Below are positions 25,061 to 36,126 of a stretch of DNA of 64,000 nt, one piece after another (position 1 is the first letter of the stretch; each line of letters opens with the position of its first letter). Origin of the DNA: Gordionus sp. m RMFG-2023 (taxonomy: Eukaryota > Nematomorpha > Gordioida > Chordodea > Parachordodidae); contig NC_088779.1 in NCBI RefSeq assembly GCF_954871325.1, forward strand, positions 12,588,846 to 12,652,845, read 5' to 3'. Below the pieces are notes generated by a model. That model worked only from the letters and a program-made list of their open reading frames with translations, did not search any database and was not told the DNA's origin. The translations under genes and the position numbers were made by a program.

Positions 25061-26099
25061 ACAAAAATTTGCGCTATATAATAACCATTATAAATAATAA
25101 TCCATGCTCAACAAATGGTTAAACAAATATATAATATGTCATGCCAGGAATTTTATAAATATCTCAATAACGACGGTAAACATTTAGTTCTATTATTTAA
25201 ATCTCAAATAAAATATAATTAAGTTTTAGCAATGGCGCCATATAATTTATTGACAATTTTTAACTGTAAAGATGAACACATCTGCAGCATAATTTTGTAT
25301 CTTTGTTAAGATTCTTCTGATTGCAACTACACATTAACAGCATGTAGTAGATTTCCTACATGTGAAATCATTTCTAAATATACCTCTGCCATTCATTATT
25401 TAAAAAAATTTTCAAAATGTTAGGTTTATAATCTTTATTCAAGAAATATTTTTTCAAAGGTTTATAAAATTTTAAAATTCTATCTATGGCAGGTATTAGG
25501 AACATATCGCAACCAACATTGTGCTGAATAAATTCTGTAAATACAGTCTGTTTTTACCAAATTCACTGAGGCATTATCAGGTCAGAAAGCTGACATGAAA
25601 TTTATTGATAATCTCGAATCTGCTATACATTGGCGTACGCAGCGGGGGAGGGGGGGGCAGATCCCCCCAAAGCCAAAAAATGCAGATGCTGGATATATTT
25701 TTCAAAAATATTTTTGTTTAGAATGTTGTGCAGATTTAATTTAAACATTTCCATATTTTTTAATTCGTTTGTAAATAAAAATTTTAACTTGTAAAAATTG
25801 ATAAGAATATATAAATATGTTATTTTAACAACTTTTTACAAGTAAAATAATTTTATTTTCAAATAAATTAATAAATATGGAAATGTTTTGAATTAAATTT
25901 ACACAGTACATTACATATTAATTTATATTTGTTAATATTTATTCCTATCTAATATTAAATATATATTTAATTACATTTATTATCACATTCATCCGGCGTA
26001 ATATTATCTTATTATTTTTAAATTTTTAGGGGTGTAATATTTATCTACCATTTTTAAATTTCTTGTCAAATAATAATTATTCTGAAATTGTCCAACAGG

Positions 26100-26910
26100 G
26101 AGAAAGAAATTGCAACCTTGTCCTACGAGATAGAGTCGCCGCCATCAAGCAGTAACAGCTTTTATGGAGTTAGAAGAGCCGATTATTTGCTATTACTGAC
26201 ATATCACAATGGCCTGAAAGAAATTTTTCCTTAGAAGCAAGAAAATTATTGGATTCAATGCTTATTCCAAATTTTTTTTCTCATTAGAATGTACAACTAT
26301 TTTATGTATTACTTTTCAAAAACATGATGACTTGATTAAGAAGATGAGAATAGCGGAGAGCATTTTATTAGAATTCAAGGAAATTAGGGCTAATGTTTAT
26401 GAAGAATTTCATGTTTTATATATTATTGTTAAGTCAAAAGCAGAGATATACGTGTTTAATATTTGTCTCACTCGACTTGCAGCAAGGCAAGCTCATAGTT
26501 AAAAAATTAATATAGGATCAGTTGAAGAGTATATCTTAGATACAAATACATTTATAAACCAAATAAATGAATGGTTTTTAATTCATTATGCAACACTTAC
26601 CAATCTGCAAATATTATTTCCATAAAAGCCTTCCCAACCTTTTTCAGATGGTGATAGAAAAAAAAATATTTGTTGGATTTTTATCATGAAGATGTTAAAG
26701 TATCTTATGATGCCTTATTAGCTGAATAACTATGTTTATAAGATTAACTATGGTTGATACAGTCCCAAAAAATGCTATGGATGCTCTGCATTATTTCAAA
26801 CACATTTTAGATTATATTCCCAATGTATTAAAAGGGTTTATATATATTAGCAACTCTTCCCAATAGTAAACTAATGAGAGAACATTCTCTTTTCTAAGAA
26901 GAATAACAGA
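26100..26910 (+). pseudogene. Decayed hAT transposase C-terminal region
   Basis: A plus-strand frame with many stops shows ISQWPERNFSLEARKLLDSM early, then DALHYFKHILDYIPNVLK, and last TNERTFSFLRRI at about 26870. This is the dimerisation segment of DUF4371-type hAT transposases. Confidence 0.55.
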
Positions 26911-26914
26911 GCCC

Positions 26915-27255
26915 TGCAGAGGTACCATTTGCAGGGCACAACCCGGATTCTTTTAAAGATTTTTACAGCTAAGCTCAATTTTCCGGCCCGGTCTTTTTTA
27001 AAATAAAATTTTCAGGCCCGACCCGGATTTTTTAAATATAAATTATATTTATTTTTGATTTTTATAGCTAATAATAACGATTTCAAATATAGGCTGTTTT
27101 AAAATATACAGTCCGGCCAGGATATTTTTTTTAAAAAATTTTCAGGCCCGGCCTAGATGTTTTTTTTAAATTCAGGCTTAGCCCGGGTGTTTTTTATAAA
27201 ATTTCGGGCCCGGCCATACGGTTCGGCCCGGGGGCCGGGTATGTAGGTCTCTGAA
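26915..27255. repeat. GC-rich dispersed repeat copy
   Basis: Blocks of GGCCCG, CCGGCCCGG and CCCGGCC alternate with TTTTTTAAA. It is bounded by CAGAGGTACC on the left and GGTCTCTG on the right. It is the fullest copy of the family in the window. Confidence 0.65.
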
Positions 27256-28931
27256 AAACATACCATGAAATACAACTTTTTAATGTAGATTGAAAGGTTT
27301 GGATCTTTTGAATATTCATAGGCATTTGACAACAAACAAGGATGAGATAATTGAAAAATTAGCTCAATCCCAACGTAGATTGGATTTTACATTGTAAATA
27401 TATAACATACAAAATACAATTATTCCCTAAGCTTTTTTGTGTATTAATTTATATTTCTAACATTTAAATTTTTTATACTTTATATATAAATTTTAAAGCT
27501 CAAAAAATTCAAATTTCTATTTTGGGTCATTTAAGTGATTCTTTACATATAATTTTTTTATAATTCTCATTAATTTAAAATTGTGTATTAGAAATAGTTA
27601 TTAGTCCTAATAAATTTATGCTTGATATTTTTAAAAAACAATAATATTTCTTAAAAAATTTTATTACCCCCCCCCCCCCCAGACCAAATTCCTGCGTACG
27701 CGTATGCTGCTATATATACCATTATATGGTTGGTCGTTGGATTTTTCACTATTTGAGAGGAATACTATTTATAGTTTTATTGAAACGACCTTAATTTTGT
27801 AAAAATAGCGGAGGATCAAGGGAAATATTTTAATATTTCGCTTATTAGATGCATCTGTTAGAATTGCATATGTATGACCATCTTTCAAATCGTAAAGAAT
27901 TGACTTCCTGGATTTAGGTCCTAAAACATTGATGATAGCCTTGCTCATTTTTGTTCTACAAGTATAGTTTTCCTTTATATTAGAGTCGTTAAATATTATG
28001 GGAAAAAGATTCTACCAACATTGTGATGATAAGTATCTCTGTGAATGTTGTACTACAAGATAAGTGATTACAATTGACGCAACTGTAGTGGCATCTGTAT
28101 TATTTCTTATTTTTGGAATACCTTATTATATATTTAAACGTGATACGTGATAATTAAGCCCCTATCCCTATAATGTTATACACACACGGTAGTTTTCTAA
28201 TTGCGGATGTTTTGCGGAAGACATTCGCATAAAATATATTTTTTACATTGTAAAATTAAATTCGTTTGTTTTTTTATAAAATTTTATCTTGTTTATATTC
28301 TTTTATATTTAAAAAAAGATCTATGTTTTTTTTTATAAATTAATATATTTTAATAAATCAAGATGTTATTTTATCTTGAAAAATAGTTCCGACTATGTAT
28401 TTATATAAAATAATTATAAAAAATCATAGGCGGATAATTAAGTCAATTCAAAATCCCGGCCCGGCACGCAAAAAATTTTTTTAAGCAATTTTTATATTTC
28501 TACCGCAATTTTTATATTTCTCCCGCATGATACCAAATTTCTCCCGTAATTTGAAAATTTTGACCTGGCAACCCTGATCACCTCCAGTTCTTAAATAATA
28601 GTAGTTTGTAATAATATCAAAATATACTGGTATTAATAATTTAACTAAAAACTGTTTTACAAAGAAGAAGAAATTAGCTTTCCTAAAAACAGGTAAAAAG
28701 AGAAGAAAAGATATCTACTATTATATCCATTGTGGAATAAATAATAAAATGTTCACTTATTAATAATATTTTAAAAAAATAGATGACGTAAAAGGATTTA
28801 ATGCAAATTATTACTTACATTTATTATCAAAAGCATTTATTAGTAAAATTTATTAATATATTAACTGTAATATATTATAAATACGCCTGTAAAGGTGGCA
28901 TTTTACCTAATATTTTATAACCAATTATATA

Positions 28932-31159
28932 GGTTAAATAATAGTGATTATACCTTTTGGTCAAAATTTTATATTAACATTTTTTTATATTATTTTAACG
29001 TTACATTTTTTGAATATCAATTTGTATTAGTTAATTTGTTATTATTTAAAAAAAGATATATAAAGAGAAATTGTTTTTGTTGAAGAGAAAAAATAAAAAA
29101 AATGTAATTTATCTTTAAAAATAAAAATGTAATTTATCATATAATAAAATTTAAATTATGATTAAAAATAAAATATATTTATAATCAATATAAAATGTGA
29201 TATAATTATCTATCAAATAATAAATGTGGATTTTAATTCAATTCCAACATGGAGGCCAATCTACGTCTGAACTTTGCATAAGTATTATCTCAAAATTTGA
29301 TCTTGATTTTGCAATGTACATTTATTCTATTTTACACCTTTATCGATTATAATTCTCTTATGATGGATGCTTTGAACAATCACATATATGACTGAATTTG
29401 TCAAGCTGGATTTTCCCAAATTTAGTAGCGATGACAGCGCCTACATAGGGAAATTGCAGAATTTCTTCAACACCAGCAAGATTTAAACGGAGAAAAGGCT
29501 GCTTTATTTCTCCAAAGTCTTCCAGATGACGAATTCAATAACATTGGGGCAATTTGCACTGAGGCAAACTTCCAGGATCCAATCGTTCTGCTTGGCAAAT
29601 TCAAGCTACAACATCCATCGAAGACTGAGAATGCCAAATTGTCATTATTTTATGCTGCCACTCAAGGCAAGGAGGAGACGTTCTCGGCTTGGGTCACATG
29701 CGTAGCACGACTCAATAAAGAATGCAAATTCAATAGCATTCAGTGCATTATTGAGAAAGTGAGGTTTGTTTGAATTCCAGCATCTGGTGGCCTGGAATCA
29801 ACACTGACATAGATAATGACGTTAGAAATTGCGAGTCATGCAATACATGGGGAGATAATCCAAAAAAAATACAACATGCTTGGACTGCCGTTAATAAACC
29901 TTTTGAGAGAATGCATTTAGATTTCGCAGGGCCGTTTCTGCAAAAATACTGGTTGGTAATGGTCGATGCATACAGCAAGTTCCCCATCATTAAATCGATG
30001 AACTCCATAACGTCTGAACAGACTATCATCGAATTGATGAGAACTATAAGCTTGTTCGGGATACCTGAACAAATCGTTACAGATAATGGCACCAACTTTA
30101 CCAGCAAGTTGTTTGAAAAATTTTGCAAAGACCATAGGATTAAGCACACTCGAACGTCAGCATATCACCAGCAATCCAATTGGTGGAGAGGATGATTAGA
30201 ACCTTCAAAACACACATGAAAAGAAGTCTGGTAAATAAAAAGGTAGATGAGAAGATCGCACTAGAAAGGTTTTTGCTTTACTATCGGAACACACCTAATG
30301 CTGCAACAGGTGTTGCACCTAGCAAGAGATTATTCCTGCATACAACAAGAACTGCCTGAGATTTGCTAAAACCAATAAAAATGATTGATAACTTATTAGA
30401 GAAAATCATATCACCTGCAAGAGCTTTAGAGATTGGTGACAAAGTGTGGTACAAAACGTTTAGAGACAACAAATGGCACAAGGGCATGGTCACTGACAAA
30501 GAAGGTAATTTGTTATACAGAATAGACACGGGGTATGCTAAAATCAGGAGGCATCTGGATCAGATTAAAAAGAGATTCTCGAATGATGTTCCAGTAGCCA
30601 CGATTAAGGACAAAGGCTCACTAACACCATCTATATTCGATAGGCAAAATGACGGATATCCTACAAGGTCTATCATAAGAGAAAGGGGCAATATGAAAGA
30701 ATCAATGAATCCAGCTATAAAGACTGCTCGATCGGTTAGATTTAAACAAATACCCAAACATCTGGAAGATTACATAAAGAACGTCAATAGAGTTACCACC
30801 CAACTTATCCAAGGAAATCGTAAGCTGAATTTCTTTGGAGGGTGGAATGTTAAATAATAGTGATTATACCTTTCGGTAAAAATTTTATATTAACATTTTT
30901 TTTAATATTATTTTAACGTTACATTTTTTTGAATATCAATTTGTATTAGTTATTTCTTTATTGTTTAAAAAAAGATATATAAAGAGAAATTGTTTTTGTT
31001 GAAGAGAAAAAATAAAAAAATGTAATTTATCTTTAAAAATAAAAATGTAATTTATCATATAATAAAATTTAAATTATGATTAAAAAAAAAATATAATTTA
31101 TAATCATAAAATGTGATATAATTATCTATCAAATAATAAATGTTAATTCAATTCCAACA
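28932..31159 (+). mobile_element. Broken Ty3/gypsy-type LTR retroelement
   Basis: Two similar LTRs (28932-29249 and 30849-31159) flank about 1.6 kb. A 5-bp target duplication ATATA lies on both sides. The internal part opens at 29250 with TGGAGGCC, a plausible primer-binding site, and ends in a purine-rich tract before the 3' LTR. Recognisable parts are a gag-like stretch, an integrase core and an integrase C-terminal domain. It is far shorter than an intact element and clearly broken, with several breaks and much of pol absent. The close match of the LTRs suggests a fairly young insertion. Confidence 0.88.
29770..30857 (+). pseudogene. Fossil integrase region of the LTR retroelement
   Basis: A zinc-binding motif end and integrase catalytic core are recognisable (MHLDFAGPF, VDAYSKFP, VTDNGTNFTS), followed by the C-terminal domain containing GDKVWYK and RRHLDQIKKRF. 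These are typical of Ty3/gypsy integrases. It belongs to the element at 28932-31159 and is broken. Confidence 0.85.
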
Positions 31160-31317
31160 ATATATAATAGAGGATTATAAATTATATGTATACTTACTTC
31201 ATATAAAGAAATCTCATATACTTATTTGGACCTTGAAAATAATTTTAGGAAGAGGCATGGTAATTAAATTTAAAAATGATTAATATAGTTGATTACTGAT
31301 TTTGAACTCGGCTAATT

Positions 31318-31810
31318 CAGGGGCGTCGCTAGCTTTCATAATCTCAGGGTGCTCAACTAAAAAAATTTATAAGGGGGGGCTTCGCCCCCATGTCCCCCAA
31401 TTTGCGGGCCTTCGGCCCGTTTTTATATATAATATATTATACATTTTTGAAATTTTTTAACTCTGAACAATTATTCTGAATTTCATATTTTGTCATTTAT
31501 TATATTGCATACAAAATAAACTGGCATATAAATAATTAAAACATATAAAACATTTCTAAAAATAATATTTTTTAATACAAAATCTATTTATTACAGTATA
31601 AAATATTTTCGATAGCTGATATAAAAAAAAATTGCGTCTAAAGTATTACAAGTGATAAAAAAGATTATTTACATATGTCTCAATTGATAATGATTTTTCA
31701 AAAACCACATAATACAATAATATAATTCTTAGCAACTTACATTGACAAAAGGTTATCAAACTAATATAACTCTCTGTTACCATTTTAGACATGTTTGATA
31801 GACTTTCTGA
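31318..31810. repeat. Family D dispersed repeat upstream of GTF2H3
   Basis: It opens GGGGCGTCGCTAGC, with GGGTGCTCAACTAAA close behind. GGGGGGGCTTCGCCCCC and GGGCCTTCGGCCC, two GC-rich hairpins, follow. The rest matches 22235-22440 (TTGCGTCTAAAG, CACATTGACAAAAGG or similar, TGTTACCATTTTAGAC). Weaker relatives lie at 44375-44520 and 47205-47420. Confidence 0.6.
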
Positions 31811-32007
31811 GAGAACCAAGGATTGTTCTTTTGTATATATAAATCTGTTATGTAATAACGCATGGGATTAGGCACTTAATATTACGTAAGGTAAAAAAAT
31901 TAATGATTTTAAACTTTCAAATCTGACAGATATATAATGTCAATCATCTCAATTTATTAAAAATTTACTTTATAAAATTTAGAGCACCAAATATTTAAGT
32001 TACCACC

Positions 32008-35000
32008 ATGGGACTTAATGCTGAGGATAATTTCAATCTACTCTCGATTATCATTGATTTGAATGAATTGTATTGGGGAAACCTAGAAATTTTATCGAAA
32101 AATAATAAGGATAATTTTTTATTAAATGATTTTGTTCTTACCATAATATCATTTTCAAATGCATATTTAATCAATAACCCGTTAAATCATTTAAATATAA
32201 TTGCTACTTCCACATCTAAAACGAAAATATTGTTTAATAGTCTTCATGGTATTAAATTTACCAATTCATCTATAGAACTTACTAATACTTACACAAACTT
32301 TCAATATCTTCATAAACTCAAAGATATAACCATTAGCAATGTTAAAGAAATGTTTACAAATGTGAAATTAAACTCAACACATGGTACACTAATTGCAGCT
32401 CCAGTATTACAAGCCTTATCAATCATGAATAAATTTGAGAAGCAAATATCTCACATCGGTACTATAAATATAACTAAATATATAGTCTCATAATATATTT
32501 ATATAGGACAAAAGAGCATGAATCGTATTTTGATTATTAAAACAGAAGGAGATGCTCCTAATCAATATATAGATTTAATGAATGCCATATTTGCAGCACA
32601 AAAAATGAATGTTATGATAGATGGTTGCATATTAGGAAAGGATTCTGATATAATTCATCAGGCTACATTTATGACAGGTTGATTATTAAATTTTATAATT
32701 TTATTTATATTTAAAAATTGTAAACAACTCTTAACATGTATATAATTTATATTTAGTAATATAAAATCTAAAATTTTTTTCTGATTTCTATATAATACCT
32801 AAATATTTATGTAAATATTTCAATGCTATCAGATACTGCTAATTTTTTCAAGATGTCTTATTTATATTGAAATTATTTTTTTTAGTTTTCAATGGTAAAA
32901 TAATAATATAATAAATATGTAATTTGAAAATCAGTATTTAAAATGATATGTTGAAAGAGTTTGTACAAATTAATACTTAAAATTTGAACAAACTCACAAA
33001 GCTCCTCCCCTTCCCTTTATAAATAATTAAAAAATAAATATTAAACATTGCTAAATAATATATTCAAAATATTATGTTTTGTTTGAATTTTTATAAATTC
33101 TTCATCATTTTAAAGTTAAAAAATATTTCTCATCTTCCACAAATAATTTCTCACTTTTAATAAATAAAATGTTATTCTTTATCATAGATTTCTGATTTAG
33201 ACAGTTTTTGAATAAGAATTTGGACAGTATTTAAGTTAAATGTACAGTTTAACAATAATTTGATAAATATTTTAATTTTTTAAAATAAAAATTCTATTTT
33301 TAAAAATATCACAATTTTATATATAATATTTTTATCATAATTTAAAGAAATATATTTACATAATTCAGGCTCAAATATAACGAAAGAAATTGAAATATAT
33401 TGAGATTTACCAGATTATTATGAAGGACCTGACTAAAATGGAAAGGGCATGTATCTGGATTAGAGATAAAATATTTAAAACTGTTCATGAAGTCATTGGG
33501 GGCAATTGTCTACATATAAATAAAATTGATATACAAGCAAGCAGGACTGCAAACCCTGAATTAGAACCCTTAAAACCATCAATATTTACTGAACCTGAAC
33601 CCTTTTATAAAATTAGGGGTACAAGAATTTTTAATATTAAACTTTTATTTATCTTAGAAAATATTAATATATATACATATATAAGACTACAAATATAAAT
33701 ATAAAAAACATGTAAATTATTTAAAACATAAACATATTTTTTGTTGAATCTGCTAGCACATTTTGTAAAAAAAATTATAATATATATTTTAGGAATATTA
33801 TTGTTTGATGGATTAAATTAAACATAAGCCAAATAACAAAATCACAAAATAAAATAGTTTTAAATATTAGTAGCAATGAACTGTCAAATTTAGTCATAAA
33901 AAATAGCTATTTTCATTTTAGCATCTAGATTTTCAAAGATATAAAAAAGAATAAATAGAATTATTTTTTAAATTATATTGTATTATTATAATTATGATGA
34001 TAATTATGTCTATATTTTTAGGATTGTGAACCCTGATTAGAGCTCAGATATTTTACTGAAATGGAACCTCTACCCTTTTTTAGAGGGAGAGTTCACATTG
34101 TCCTACAAGCAAGAGGGTGAAAAAATATTTTAGGTATAAACTAGCTTAAAAAAAAGAGAGGGAGACACTGTATGAGAATTTATCTTCTTTTGATAATATT
34201 ATAACATTATAAGTGTTACAATATCATGAAATATTGTAAACCTCTTTCAGGCCAAAGACATAAGGATCCTAAAAGGTTAAGAATGACTGTTGTTTAATTA
34301 CATTTGAGTTTAAATTTACTACAAACCTTCTAAAAGAATGCATATTTTAAGATTTGCTCAATCATAGCAAGTAAAATAATAACATTATTTCAATACTGGT
34401 TTGATATTTAAATGTTAATTAACAAATTTTTAATATTTTATTGGTAAGTTTCATATGATATAATGAGATGTCTATTATAAATAATGCACATTGAATTGTA
34501 TTTTATTTCAATCATATTAATTTGAATTCAATAGCGGAATCCAAACTAAATTAAGCATTTGTATATAAAGAAAAAAAATTATAATGAGAAACTCAATTTA
34601 TTATTAGTTGAGATTGATTCATTTTATATATGATAACTTTTTAATAATAATAAAAAAACTGGCTGGAATTTTTTTTAATTCACTGAATTTCTTTTACGTT
34701 CAAACTTTTATAAACATTCCCAACGAATCATTTTTTTATTAAGATGGCAATACTGCCCAAAATTTTATAAGTACTGTCCAAAATATTAATATCTTTATAA
34801 ATAAATATCGGAAATACATTGATACCAACTTTTTAGCCTATAATGATATCACCAATGCTAACATGTCTAATTTTAAACCTTATTTTAACTTATAAATAAT
34901 GGGATTTCGTTAAAATTATGACTACTGATCATCAAAATTTTTACTTATGATCAGATCCAATATTTTGCGATTTTACTACAAAACTGATCAGATACCAATA

Positions 35001-36126
35001 TATTGATTATTTTATCTATCTTTGAACAAATATTATACCACAATCAATATTTTTAAAAAAACCGATTAACTTTTACGAATCATTAAGTTATATTTAGTTT
35101 TTTATTCTCCAAAGTTAATTATCTCATTTAAAATATAAATGTTTATAACTGAAGTGTTGTTAAACGCCTAGATTTAACCGATTTTTAATAATGCTGAAAT
35201 CGAAGCCAAAATATTATTCCCTAACCTATAAATTTTGCCAGTAAATGTCTAAACCTTTTTTATCATTTGTGGATCTCCAAGCTTTGATAATGCACTTTTC
35301 GCTAAAATCTTGAGTTAGCCGTTTATCAACACTAATTGAATGTGACTCTTTGGCTATGTTTAAATCCTTTTCTTATTGAAAATAAAATAATAATATCAAA
35401 TTTTTAGCTGCCCCTATCTTTAAAACAAATCAATTTTTTTTTAAATTACAAATAAATGGAATTTTTGTTTTTTTTAGTTAAAAATGGGATATAATAAAAT
35501 GGTTTTATTTAAAAAAACGAATAATTATTTTTAAAAATAAACAAGATGATTTAATCATGTCAACCCTGGTTTAGAAAATGAGGATAATTATTATTTTTGG
35601 ATATCGTAAAATTTAAAGTATCAACCAACACTGACCACTACCGGGGGTGAAAGCAGCAATTGCTGGCATTTCCTGCACCTGAGAATCTATTGATGCTCAT
35701 TTCAGCCTTTGGCGAGGTCCCATTTAAAAGCTGGCTCATAATTGAAGCTTACAAGAATTATTAAATTTCTGCTTAAAAACTATATTTTTATGTATTTCAG
35801 ATGGAAAATATTTTAAACTCCATAATTCGGACGATAATGTTAAAAATGTATTCAATGCTACCCAAAATGGAGACAATGATATAATCTACAATTATTCACT
35901 CTTAGAATATTTATTTTGGTTATATCTGCCTAATAATAACGAATTTCGATCCAATTTCATATTACCACGCGAGGAAAATATAGATTTCAGAGCCATTTGC
36001 TTTTGCCATAAAGACAATCGAAAGCATCTCGACATAGGGTTCGTATGTTCATCGTGTCTCGCGGTATTTTGCAGTTTTACCCCTATATGCACAATGTGCA
36101 ATGTGCATTTTAAAATTCCAAAGTAA
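32008..36126 (+). CDS. GTF2H3: TFIIH subunit p34 (GTF2H3/Tfb4), 3 exons
   Basis: Exons 32008-32458, 32507-32677 and 35801-36126 give 315 residues (human 308). The protein is the p34 subunit of the TFIIH core, which pairs with p44 in transcription initiation and nucleotide-excision repair. Exon 1 encodes the von Willebrand A-like fold (LLSIIIDLNELYWG, then GTLIAAPVLQALSIMN). Exon 2 has NRILIIKTEGDAPNQYIDL and MNAIFAAQKMNVMIDGCIL. Exon 3 has SLLEYLFWLYLPNNNEFRSN and the C4 zinc finger (CFCH, CSSC, CSFTPIC, CTMC). The ATG has a good context (ACCACCATGG). Introns are 48 bp and 3123 bp with GT-AG ends. The exon 2/3 junction reads TDG where most members have TGG. The Lys-rich tail of human is missing. 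AATAAA is near 36425. Confidence 0.94.
33380..34110. repeat. Family E (GGTTCA) repeats inside GTF2H3 intron 2
   Basis: AACCCTGA-TTAGA, TTTACTGAACCTGAACCC-type and GAGGGAGAGTTCAC strings occur at 33549-33620 and 34023-34100. Similar text returns at 37504-37562, 38525-38710 and 39086-39165. Short frames crossing these regions are repeat sequence, not genes. Confidence 0.5.
34925..35560. repeat. Family B composite repeat in reverse, with nested MITE
   Basis: The nested family A MITE lies at about 35152-35335 (AAGTGTTGTTAAACGCC to CGTTTATCAACACTA). Read in reverse, both its flanks match those in 8883-9582: ACATTCAAT before, and TATAAACAT with TTTTAAATGAGA after. The outer ends are decayed. It lies in GTF2H3 intron 2. 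Confidence 0.6.

Larger units (their letters stand above)
25628..27706 (+). mobile_element. Nested hAT transposon with GCGTACGCAG ends
   Basis: Ends are CATTGGCGTACGCAG and CTGCGTACGCGTATG (inverted), with a perfect 8-bp duplication CTGCTATA (25620-25627 and 27707-27714). Near the ends are G- and C-runs, as in other hATs here. Within it, 26100-26910 holds a dead transposase ending in a TNERTFSFLRRI segment (the family's TAERSFSxLRRIK), and 26915-27255 carries a GC-rich repeat copy. Confidence 0.85.
25215..28140 (-). pseudogene. hAT transposase, inverted partial copy (split)
   Basis: 28140-27707 matches 23320-23745 in reverse, and 25627-25215 matches the region from about 23745 to 24365. Together they cover roughly the first two thirds of the plus-strand copy, with frequent stops and small deletions. 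The C-terminal third is absent. A 2.08-kb hAT (25628-27706) interrupts it. Confidence 0.7.
22982..28576. mobile_element. Large hAT structure with inverted duplicate coding halves
   Basis: Ends are AAGGGTTGCC on the left and GGCAACCCTG on the right (inverted, one mismatch), between perfect 8-bp duplications ATCACCTC (22974-22981 and 28577-28584). Inside, a plus-strand transposase copy (23320-24890) faces a minus-strand partial copy (28140-27707 and 25627-25215). The second copy is split by another hAT (25628-27706). The centre (24950-25060) holds short tandem repeats. Subterminal CTCCCGCAA / CTACCGCAATTT repeats occur at both ends. Confidence 0.75.

Noticed and set aside
28895-29083. Plus-strand frame of 62 codons
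   Set aside because: It lies mostly within the 5' LTR of the retroelement and is AT-rich non-coding sequence.
33390-33698. 102-codon plus-strand frame in GTF2H3 intron 2
   Set aside because: Its second half (NPELEPLKPS, TEPEPFYK) is translated family E repeat, and the rest has no recognisable content.
35892-36101. Minus-strand frame of 69 codons
   Set aside because: Exact antisense shadow of GTF2H3 exon 3, whose sense protein is clearly conserved.
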